Positions 8,547-17,805 of a stretch of DNA of 64,000 nt are shown in pieces. The stretch's first letter is position 1. Every line of letters starts with the position of its first letter. Position numbers and translations under genes: made by a program. This DNA comes from an uncultured Collinsella sp. (lineage in GTDB: Bacteria > Actinomycetota > Coriobacteriia > Coriobacteriales > Coriobacteriaceae). The stretch lies in NCBI GenBank assembly GCA_959023295.1, contig CAUFBM010000012.1:1-64000 (forward strand), given 5' to 3'. Below the pieces are notes generated by a model. The model saw only the letters and a program-made list of their open reading frames with translations, had not been told where the DNA came from and did no database searches.

Positions 8547-8588
8547 AATTGCCGGGGAGGGGTCCCGTCACGGCAAGACGCCCGCTCC

Positions 8589-10673
8589 CTAGATGCAGAA
8601 CCCGGGGATCACGCAGGTTCGCTTGCTTGGCTTTTCCGCAGGCGTTGCGTACGTAAAGACGTCGCCGTCGTAGCCCACACGGTTCATATAGAGCGTGCCT
8701 TCGCTCTCCGATGTGTCGGGACTCACCGTTCGTTCCCACCAGCAGGTGTCCTTGCCCTTCCACTGGCGGACCATCGTCTCGTTCGTGGAATACGGGCTCA
8801 CCTTGAGCTCGCGGAAGAGCTGATACTCCTTGCCCTCGCCGTTGTAGATGTCTGCCAGGTAGTGATAGCCCTCGGCAAACGAATCGGGCGGTTGCGTACC
8901 GCACAGCTCGACCATGGCGGGCAGCCAAAGGGTTGCGGGCAACTCGCTCAGACACGATGCACTGTTGGCGGCGCCCACATTGTTCGAGACCTTCTTGACC
9001 CCTTTAATGAGCGCGCGCAACTCGTTGGGCAGCAGCTTAAGGCCGTCGCCGTCGAGCCATTCCCGCAGCTCGCAATCTGCCCAGCCGGCGCTCGGCGGTT
9101 CAGTCGCAGCATCGCGCTCGGCAATACCCGCGTCGAACATAAACGTCAGCCCGGCCTTGCCCGTCCCGTCCAGAAGCTCATCGTGGCGGATGCCCACAAG
9201 CTGAGCGCCGACCTCCAGCCCGTTGGCGAGCTTCACGCGCTTGGTGCACGGATAGGGGATATGCCCATCAACGTCGAGCAGGTGGTAGCGCTTGGCAATC
9301 TCGTGTGCCTCGCTACGGGTCTCGGCGGCCTTAATCTTGAGCGAAATCTCCTGCAGCTGAGCCCAGGTGTAGTCGTCAAGCGAACCGCGGATGCCGTCCA
9401 GGTAGTCGGGGATGCCAAAGCCATGGGTTGCCGCCCCGATAACGCCGAGCCCCGCAACGGCTGCAACGACGCCGCCGATGACAAAGCGACGGCGTGTCAT
9501 GACGTCGTGCCGGGCCTGCTCCAAAATCTCTCGCGCGCGCTCGCCGACGACGTCGACCTTAAGGTGCGTGCCAGAATCGATATCAATTGCGGCCTCGTCT
9601 CCTGCACCCTCGTGGTCCTCAGATTCTGCAGCGGGGAGGTATGTCGAGAGCACCTCGAGCATCTGCTGCTCGGTAGGGCGATCGCCCTGTTCGACCGAGA
9701 TGCCTTTCATGATGATCTGGACAAGCGCTTTGTCGCCCTCGCAGCGCGGCTCGAGCGGCGCCGGTTTGGTCTTGGTCTTTATGAGGTAGAACGAGCCGGT
9801 CGCCGCGGCACCCGTCGACTCGACATCGAACGGTTTGCGACCGCTGTAGAGCTGGTACAGAATGCTCGAAAGCGCATAGACGTCGATCGCGGGCGAGCGG
9901 CGAAGGGCCGCGATGCCTTCGATATCCTGCGTGAGCATTTCGGGCGCGGCGTATGCGGGCGTGGCAAAGCGCCAGATGTCGGCGCGCCGGGTGATCGTGT
10001 CGTCGCCGAGGGCCATGGTCGCGGAGCCCATGTCGATGAGACAGGGGTCAAAGGAGCAATCGGCAATCTGCTGCTCGAGCGTTCGGCTGGTGGTGCGGAA
10101 CATGATATTGGCAGGCGACAGGTCGCGATGGACGACCGGATTCACAAGGCCTTGGGTCATCAAGAGCGCGCGAAGCACGGCGTTTCCGACGGCGGCGACC
10201 ATCTGGGTGGTCAGCCCGCCCGAGGCGTCGTGCGGAAGCAAGGGCAGCGCCTGTTTGAGCGAGGTGCCCTCGACCCACTCCATGAGGATAAGCGGGTCGT
10301 CCTCGCACGATCCGTAGCCATAGACGCGCGGAAATCCGCGCAGGTGCGAGACGGTACACAGATGACGGTACTCCTCGAACAGTGCGGCGGTGTTGGCCAG
10401 GTGCGCGGCCGATTGCTCGGCGGAGCGGTCGGGGGCTTGGCCGGAAAGGATGGCGTTGTCCTTGAGTAGCTTGACGGCAAAAACCTCGCCGCTTGTGTTG
10501 GTCGCGCGCAGCACGTGCCCGATGTTGCCGTTGTTGCGGTGGGCCGTCTGGAGAATAAGCGTCATAAACCGACGCTTGGCGTCGTCCTCGGCGCTGGGGT
10601 CGACCGCCACGGCGGTGTCGAACGTGTCAAGACGGATAAGTTTGTCGCCATAGGCGCTATCGGTAGTATCCAT
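8589..10673 (-). CDS. Membrane Ser/Thr protein kinase with extracytoplasmic DUF6273-like domain, 694 aa
   Basis: Residues about 1-330 form a Hanks-type kinase: Gly-rich loop 'GNIGHV', 'AVKLL' lysine, catalytic 'HRDLSPAN', 'DMG' in place of DFG, and 'APE'. All catalytic residues are present. A juxtamembrane linker leads to one membrane helix near residues 395-418, preceded by 'TRRRFVIGG', which looks like a Tat-type motif but is internal. The C-terminal ~275 residues resemble the DUF6273 module ('LREWLDGDGLKLLPNELR', 'YMNRVGYDG') and would lie outside the cell as a sensor. The ATG at 10673 has AAAGGA 7 nt upstream; a longer frame to 10760 runs through an inverted repeat and was rejected. The FHA gene is directly upstream on the same strand. 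Confidence 0.85.
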   Translation of the reverse strand: MDTTDSAYGDKLIRLDTFDTAVAVDPSAEDDAKRRFMTLILQTAHRNNGNIGHVLRATNTSGEVFAVKLLKDNAILSGQAPDRSAEQSAAHLANTAALFEEYRHLCTVSHLRGFPRVYGYGSCEDDPLILMEWVEGTSLKQALPLLPHDASGGLTTQMVAAVGNAVLRALLMTQGLVNPVVHRDLSPANIMFRTTSRTLEQQIADCSFDPCLIDMGSATMALGDDTITRRADIWRFATPAYAAPEMLTQDIEGIAALRRSPAIDVYALSSILYQLYSGRKPFDVESTGAAATGSFYLIKTKTKPAPLEPRCEGDKALVQIIMKGISVEQGDRPTEQQMLEVLSTYLPAAESEDHEGAGDEAAIDIDSGTHLKVDVVGERAREILEQARHDVMTRRRFVIGGVVAAVAGLGVIGAATHGFGIPDYLDGIRGSLDDYTWAQLQEISLKIKAAETRSEAHEIAKRYHLLDVDGHIPYPCTKRVKLANGLEVGAQLVGIRHDELLDGTGKAGLTFMFDAGIAERDAATEPPSAGWADCELREWLDGDGLKLLPNELRALIKGVKKVSNNVGAANSASCLSELPATLWLPAMVELCGTQPPDSFAEGYHYLADIYNGEGKEYQLFRELKVSPYSTNETMVRQWKGKDTCWWERTVSPDTSESEGTLYMNRVGYDGDVFTYATPAEKPSKRTCVIPGFCI

Positions 10674-10705
10674 GGCGTTCCTTTGTCTAGCATGGGTTGC
10701 TGCGC

Positions 10706-10766
10706 GTATACGTGGGCAGTGTGGATATCGGTAAAGTACCATGATAGCCACACTGCCCACGTATAC
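10706..10766. repeat. 19-bp perfect inverted repeat before the kinase gene
   Basis: Arms 10706-10724 (begins GTATACGTGGGCAGT) and 10748-10766 are perfect inverted copies with a 23-nt centre. It sits between the FHA gene stop (10845) and the kinase start (10673), so it is either in the kinase leader RNA or part of its promoter. No T-run follows on either strand, which argues against a simple terminator. Confidence 0.85.
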
Positions 10767-10844
10767 CGCTGAGTATTGTCGTTTACGACGCAGAAGGTAG
10801 AAGACGAAAGACGGACGGCGACCGTCTTTCGATCGCCGTCCGCG

Positions 10845-11807
10845 CTAGTCCACAATGACAAGGAATGTCGTGTAGAGACCCAGATGGAGCCTGTCGCTGT
10901 TTTCGATTTCCACTGGGGGATAGATCTTGCCGGGCTCGCGTTGGTCGCGCGGCGGCTCAATCACAATATCGCCGTCGCCCGCGCCCGATTCGAGCACTGT
11001 GCCGTTGGTCGACCCAAGGCCCTGGGCGTACCAGCGTCCACCTTCGAGCCAAATGCGGAGATGCTCGCGCGATGCATCAGCGCCTACATCGGTGATGCTG
11101 GGCGAAGTTTTGGGCAAGGACCCAATTACCGTGCCGCGCGGATCGCGTGTGAGGGGATGGATTTGCATGTCGGCGCAGTTGTCGGCATGGGTTCTGAGCA
11201 GACCGAGGTTGGGGGCGACAGTGCGCGGCTGCTCCAGGCTGCTCATAAAGCCACGTCCGACGGTAGTTTCGGTGGTGCCAAAGTGCCCGCCTGTCTTGCT
11301 GTCGCAAAAGCGCTCGACGGTGGCCACGCCTTGGATGGGGTCAGCGAGCGCCCCCGTTGCCACAAAGAGCATAAGGTAAAGCGTACTCTTCTCGCGCACG
11401 GCATTGCCGTCAAAGTTGTCGATGCGATTGAGGGCATTTGCATATAGGCGGCTGTCCAACTTGTAGCTGGCGAGAGCCGACATCATTTCGTTGGCGGCCG
11501 GGCCGCGATAGTGCTCGGCGATTGCCTGATAGGCGGACTCGCCGCTGCCGAGCTTGCTGCAGATTGCCGCGGAAAGATTGAGCGTGGTGACGGCAAAGTC
11601 GCTGTAGATGGCGGGCGCGCACTGGTCAGGCTCGCGATGGACGATGTAACGGGTGAGATACGAGCGGTTGGAAGAGCATTTCTCGAGCAGGGTACTGCCG
11701 AGATAAGAGTTTCCATTGATGAGCATTCGGGCGATCTCGAGATGTTTAAGACCGCCGAACGAGCGAATATCGTTATAGAGGACCGAGCAAGGCGTCTCTG
11801 CTGCCAC
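10845..11807 (-). CDS. FHA-domain protein, 320 aa
   Basis: The C-terminal ~110 residues form a forkhead-associated domain, which binds phosphothreonine: 'ASREHLRIWLEGGRWYAQGLGSTNGT' contains the SxxH and SxNGT signatures (quoted here only for its motif). The N-terminal ~200 residues are helical and unrecognised, with no membrane segment. The start is a GTG at 11807 with a perfect AAAGGAGG 5 nt upstream; the longer frame from TTG 11837 would bury that ribosome site in coding sequence. It is directly upstream of the membrane kinase gene on the same strand, so it probably reads or scaffolds that kinase's phosphorylation. The pair is flanked by palindrome clusters C and D. Confidence 0.88.
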   Translation of the reverse strand: MAAETPCSVLYNDIRSFGGLKHLEIARMLINGNSYLGSTLLEKCSSNRSYLTRYIVHREPDQCAPAIYSDFAVTTLNLSAAICSKLGSGESAYQAIAEHYRGPAANEMMSALASYKLDSRLYANALNRIDNFDGNAVREKSTLYLMLFVATGALADPIQGVATVERFCDSKTGGHFGTTETTVGRGFMSSLEQPRTVAPNLGLLRTHADNCADMQIHPLTRDPRGTVIGSLPKTSPSITDVGADASREHLRIWLEGGRWYAQGLGSTNGTVLESGAGDGDIVIEPPRDQREPGKIYPPVEIENSDRLHLGLYTTFLVIVD

Positions 11808-11986
11808 GGATACCTCCTTTGATTGCTTCCTAGCCAATAAGGCGATAGGAATTAATGGCCCCCGGTGGGCGACGTATTAAATGGATGCGCAATATGTAGC
11901 GTAACCAAAGCAACATTATAGGCCACATGTTCGAAATTGCAGGAAGACTGAGAGATTTGGTTTGGACCGGACGGAAATCCCCCTCT

Positions 11987-12124
11987 GTCTTGATCTATAA
12001 CAATTAGGACCGATTTTACTCGGTAACTGTTACAGATTGAGACGTTTGTGAACCGTGTCGACCGTTTGTCTCGATCTGTAACACGTAGAGGAAGATTTGC
12101 CCTGTTGATGTTACAGATTGAGAC
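11987..12124. repeat. 57-bp palindrome array, cluster D (2 units)
   Basis: Units lie at 11987-12043 and 12068-12124, both 57 bp, starts 81 bp apart. The arms show the same consensus as clusters A-C, with changes at arm positions 5, 6 and 11. The 27-nt centre of the first unit has its own stem (ACCGA / TCGGT). Located between the divergent FHA gene (reverse) and the DEAD-box helicase gene (forward). Confidence 0.9.
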
Positions 12125-12387
12125 AATTGGCCCAGACCTGCTCCGTCATCTGTGGTTTACGTGGGGGCATGCGATGCACGGGTATACTAACCAGCGGCGA
12201 ATCTGCTCCATCGCTTAGAGCTGCTGCGTCTGGACGGCGCGTGATAGGGCTGCCAAAGCGATCGCCAGCGTGCTGAGCAACGTCCTCTCTGTGCGCACCC
12301 GTTTTTGTATGTATTAGCGCACTACCAAGCACGCCCGCGCGGCCGCATGCCGTGCCCATTGCGCGTGCAGATAAGGAACAACAACAT
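12125..12387 (+). other. Long leader region of the DEAD-box helicase gene
   Basis: No gene is seen. A candidate -10 box TATACT (about 12183-12188, preceded by GGG) would give a 5' leader of roughly 190 nt, as is common for cold-shock-type RNA helicase genes that regulate their own mRNA. No convincing -35 box is seen. Confidence 0.35.
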
Positions 12388-14595
<2,208 letters not shown>

Positions 14596-14628
14596 CACAC
14601 GCGTCGCGCGGTAAGGCGAGATGAGTTT

Positions 14629-14662
14629 GGGCCCCGAGCAGACTGTGCTCGGGGCCCTTTTT
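14629..14662 (+). terminator. Rho-independent terminator after the helicase gene
   Basis: Perfect stem GGCCCCGAGCA (14630-14640) / TGCTCGGGGCC (14646-14656) followed by TTTTT. Confidence 0.92.
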
Positions 14663-15216
14663 GTTTGCCGTATCCGATCGCTAGTTCAAATGTGATTTCC
14701 TCGGGAATGCATCTAGAGGATGCCGTGGGCCTGTTTCCTGCCATGCGGCAATGGGTCCCATGGGGTGCGCCGTGCATTTTTTGGAGTATTCTGTAGTTCG
14801 AGTTGTCTGCATATGATTCGACGTCGCCAACGGTGGTCTTCGGATATCCCTAGAGAGCGTTTTGAGCCAGATTTCGCCGTTTTCCGGAGCAGGGACGCGT
14901 TATTCTCGCCATGTCGGGACTTAAAATGATACGGCGCCCTACAGTTTTGCCCACCCGCGGCGGTGCTGGCGCGGTCACGTTGCAGAATACTCCGTTTTTT
15001 GCACGGGCCAGGATGGGGTACCTTGGGAGAACACGGCAGCATCCCGTAAATATATACAATCTGTACCGTAATTTATACAAAACGAAGAGGCAGGCAGCGT
15101 AGGGTTGGTGCATTGGGGTGCTTGGTGCGCCAAAATGGGGACCCCACGTGCCGTATACTCTGGCTGGATGTGAAAACGGCTTGACGCGTTGCTGAGCGTA
15201 GGGGGAGGGTGTCTAG
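14663..15216. other. Gene-poor 550-bp region with a spaced inverted repeat
   Basis: No credible gene is found. GGAGTATTCTG at 14783-14793 and its inverse CAGAATACTCC at 14983-14993 start exactly 200 bp apart, each next to a T-rich run. Near 15045-15080 two similar AT-rich blocks (GTAAATATATACAA and GTAATTTATACAAA) stand out from the GC-rich background and could hold the promoter of the gene at 15217. Confidence 0.45.
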
Positions 15217-15978
15217 ATGAGCGTATTTGAAATTGTGTTTAGTCCGACGGGTGGAACGGAGAAGGTGTCTTGCCTTGTGGCTGGAGCGCTGGACAAGAAT
15301 ACCGTTACCGTCGATCTGACCGATAGCGGGTTGGATTTCCACGAGGTCTCGATGACGAAGGACGACGTGGCTGTTATCTCCGTGCCAGCGTATGCCGGCA
15401 GAGTCCCTGCCGTGGTGGTCGACCGACTGAACATGGTTCACGGCAACGGAGCGCGGGCCGTTCTGGTGTGCGTCTACGGAAACCGCGCGTTTGAGGACAC
15501 GCTCGTAGAGCTGGAGGACGTTGCGAAGCATGCGGGATTCCGGGTAATCGCGGCAGTTGCAGCCATTGCAGAACATTCCATTGCGCGACAGTTTGCTGCT
15601 GGGCGACCGGATGCGCAGGATGCGGCGCAGCTCGCAGAGTTTGCGCAGCAAATTCAGCAAAAGCTGTTGGCTGAGGATACATCCGAGCCCTCTATTCCCG
15701 GCAATCGTCCTTACAAACAAGCCAGAGGTCACCGCATGGCACCTGAGGCAACAGAGGATTGCGTCTCCTGCGGTGCATGCGCCGCGGCGTGCCCCGTTTG
15801 TGCTATCGACAAGGGTGACCCCAAACGAGCAGCTGGCGAGGCGTGCATCTCCTGCATGCGCTGCATTGCCGCATGCCCGCGAGGCGCTCGTAAGCTTGAT
15901 CCCAACAAGCTATCCGCTGTTTCCCAGATGCTGAGCAAGGTTTGCGTCGTGCGGAAGGAATGCGAGCTCTTTGTCTAG
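15217..15978 (+). CDS. EFR1-type flavodoxin-ferredoxin protein, 253 aa
   Basis: An N-terminal flavodoxin-like fold with the FMN-phosphate loop 'SPTGGTEK' (residues 9-16) is joined to a C-terminal bacterial ferredoxin with two 4Fe-4S motifs, 'CVSCGACAAACP' and 'CISCMRCIAACP'. EFR1-family proteins are common in gut anaerobes; they probably carry electrons between FMN and low-potential Fe-S partners. All eight cluster cysteines are present. ATG 15217 follows a GGGAGG site about 9 nt upstream. The gene stands alone, followed by repeat-rich intergenic DNA, so its partner is unknown. Confidence 0.9.
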   Translation: MSVFEIVFSPTGGTEKVSCLVAGALDKNTVTVDLTDSGLDFHEVSMTKDDVAVISVPAYAGRVPAVVVDRLNMVHGNGARAVLVCVYGNRAFEDTLVELEDVAKHAGFRVIAAVAAIAEHSIARQFAAGRPDAQDAAQLAEFAQQIQQKLLAEDTSEPSIPGNRPYKQARGHRMAPEATEDCVSCGACAAACPVCAIDKGDPKRAAGEACISCMRCIAACPRGARKLDPNKLSAVSQMLSKVCVVRKECELFV

Positions 15979-16321
15979 CGCATACGAAATTGGTGCAATG
16001 GGGCCAGGTTAATCTGCACCAACCTGGTGCAAGCAAACCTGTCCCCAATGCACCAGAGTGAGGAGTGTCCCCGAGTGCCGGCAGAAAAGGAACGTCCCCA
16101 AGTGCTGCCTAAATACCGTTTATCGAAGAAAAAATACCGCTCACCGGTCATAATGACTATTCTGGCTTTGGGCTTGTCTACAATAGCTCCCGTAAAAAGA
16201 AATGCGGAAGGTTACCGAGTCCCTCGGACGTGGGCCTAACCAAAGTCTTTGAACGGATGTGTCTCTATGGATGCATTCGCTTGATTTTGGTTGGGCTATA
16301 TTTATGAAGGGACATGCCACC
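15979..16321. other. Repeat-bearing intergenic region before the PTS genes
   Basis: Holds the nested hairpin 15991-16055 and, at 16061-16110, an inverted copy of the element found at about 51-112. Near 16247-16300 the blocks CCTAACCAAA and TTTTGGTTGGG could pair around a ~50-nt leader. A leader hairpin of this kind would suit antitermination control by the LicT-like protein encoded downstream, but no clear RAT consensus was found. Confidence 0.4.
15991..16055. repeat. Nested hairpin repeat (second copy of the 4897-4943 family)
   Basis: Outer 20-nt arms at 15991-16010 and 16036-16055 pair with two mismatches and include AGGTT/AACCT next to GGGG/CCCC. The inner stem is TGCACC (16015-16020) / GGTGCA (16026-16031), the same as in the copy at 4897-4943. 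Confidence 0.75.
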
Positions 16322-17083
16322 ATGGGTTTCTTTTCTCGCCTGATGGGCGGTTCGGATGAGCAGAAGACTGCAACTTCCGAGTTCGAAATCCTCGCTCCTG
16401 TTTCCGGCGAGCTTGTTCATCTAGAAAATACCAATGACCCCGCTTTTAGCAGCCGTGCCGTGGGCGATGGCGTTGCCGTGGTTCCCCAAGAGGGAACGGT
16501 GTGCGCTCCTGTTTCCGGTACCATCGCGGCGCTGTTCCCGACCGAGCATGCACTGGGCATCATGTCCGACGACAGCTCTGCTCAGGTGATGCTGCATATC
16601 GGAATCGACACTGTTAAACTTGAGGGCAAGGGCTTCCATGCGCTTGTTGCTCAGGGTGACCATGTCGACGCGGGCCAGCCCCTCGTTGAGGTCGATTTCG
16701 ACGCGGTCCGCGCCGCCGGCTTCGATCCCACGGTCTTCGTTATCGTGTGCGAGCGTTCGGAGAACTCGACTCTTCGTGAGCACGCTTCCGGCCCTGTTGC
16801 TGTTAAAGAGCCTGTCGTCTGGCTTCCGAGTAAATTCTTGTGGTGGGCACCGTGGTTATCAAGCGAGTTTTCAACAATAACGTCGCAATGGTCACTTCGG
16901 ACGATGGCTCCGAGCTCATTGTCATCGGTCGAGGCCTCTGCTTTGGCCGTCATGCCGGCGACGCTGTCGATGAAGCATCGGTCGAAAAGACCTATGCACT
17001 GCAGGAGGGCACTTCTCAGGATTCGCGTACGATCGACCGCTTGGCACATCTTTTGGAGTCCATTCCCACCGTCAACCTCGTGA
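16322..17083 (+). CDS. PTS glucose-family IIA component, apparently frameshifted at its 3' end
   Basis: Residues 1-169 are a complete IIA-Glc-type domain, which passes phosphate from HPr to the IIB domain. 'APVSGELV' opens the fold, and the active-site histidines are in 'TEHALGIMSDD' and 'MLHIGIDTVKLEGKGF'. The domain should end near residue 169, as IIA-Glc proteins do, and a TAA sits exactly there (16831-16833) but one frame off. As sequenced, the frame instead runs 84 codons into the antiterminator gene, giving non-homologous residues. One extra G just before 16831 would restore the stop and create a GGAG ribosome site for the next gene. The start ATG 16322 has GAAGGGA about 9 nt upstream. 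The domain itself is expected to be functional. Confidence 0.85.
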   Translation: MGFFSRLMGGSDEQKTATSEFEILAPVSGELVHLENTNDPAFSSRAVGDGVAVVPQEGTVCAPVSGTIAALFPTEHALGIMSDDSSAQVMLHIGIDTVKLEGKGFHALVAQGDHVDAGQPLVEVDFDAVRAAGFDPTVFVIVCERSENSTLREHASGPVAVKEPVVWLPSKFLWWAPWLSSEFSTITSQWSLRTMAPSSLSSVEASALAVMPATLSMKHRSKRPMHCRRALLRIRVRSTAWHIFWSPFPPSTS

Positions 17084-17706
17084 TTGCCGAGGACATCGTT
17101 CAGATGCTTCGTCGAGAGCTCAATGTTGATATCAACGACAAGATTCTCATTGCTCTCGCAGACCATATCAGCCTTGCTTTGGAGCGCGAGCGCAAGGGCG
17201 TCCCCTGCGAGAATCCGTTGCTGCTCGAGATCCAGCAGTTCTATCGCAAGGAGTATGCGCTTGCGGGCCGTGCGCTGCAGATTGTCAAGGAGTATATGGG
17301 CATCCAGATGAGCGAAGAAGAGCAGGGTTTTATTACGCTGCATATCGTCAACGCCACCATGCCGCAACGCTCCGACCGTCTCATCATCTCGGTCCAGCTT
17401 GTTCGCGACGTGCTCACGATTGTTTCCGAGCGCTATGCTACGACCCTCGATGACACCTCGCTGCCCTATGAGCGTTTCGTCCGCCACCTGCAGTTTTTCG
17501 CACAGCGGGCGCTTGACCCCGCGGCCGGGCAGATCAATGACGATGCACTGTTCCGAATCGATGAAACTAAGTATCCGTGCGCGTTCTCGTGCGCGGACGC
17601 CATAGCCGCCCACTTGGCGTCTACCTATAACGTTGTCGTTACCGATGCCGAGAAGAGTTATCTCGCATATCACATTGTTAACCTGCTTGGAGAACCTGGT
17701 CTCTAG
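16852..17706 (+). CDS. BglG/LicT-family transcription antiterminator, 284 aa
   Basis: The N-terminal RNA-binding (CAT) domain begins 'VIKRVFNNNVAMV', aligning with LicT's start, followed by two PTS regulation domains (about residues 65-170 and 175-284) with histidines in 'LADHIS', 'LHIVNA' and 'YHIVNLL'. Phosphorylation by PTS proteins controls dimer formation; the active dimer binds a leader RNA hairpin to prevent termination of PTS genes. GTG 16852 was chosen because it gives the family's N-terminus; GTG 16840 is an alternative. It overlaps the read-through tail of the IIA gene, probably because of an indel. The PTS IICB gene follows after 99 bp and is the likely target. Confidence 0.88.
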   Translation: MVIKRVFNNNVAMVTSDDGSELIVIGRGLCFGRHAGDAVDEASVEKTYALQEGTSQDSRTIDRLAHLLESIPTVNLVIAEDIVQMLRRELNVDINDKILIALADHISLALERERKGVPCENPLLLEIQQFYRKEYALAGRALQIVKEYMGIQMSEEEQGFITLHIVNATMPQRSDRLIISVQLVRDVLTIVSERYATTLDDTSLPYERFVRHLQFFAQRALDPAAGQINDDALFRIDETKYPCAFSCADAIAAHLASTYNVVVTDAEKSYLAYHIVNLLGEPGL

Positions 17707-17805
17707 GCATAACGTGCCCACACATCGATTGATATAAGGCAAGGCTCACGGTCTTGTCCAGGGCACACCTATCTCAATTTGCGGAAAAGGAAGGGGAGTA
17801 CCGCT

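Noticed and set aside
10674..10760. Longer N-terminus for the kinase
   Set aside because: The extension crosses the 19-bp inverted repeat and lacks a ribosome site; ATG 10673 has a good one.
16247..16300. RAT antiterminator site for the LicT-like protein
   Set aside because: Some pairing exists, but the conserved RAT sequence was not found, so it is mentioned only as a possibility.
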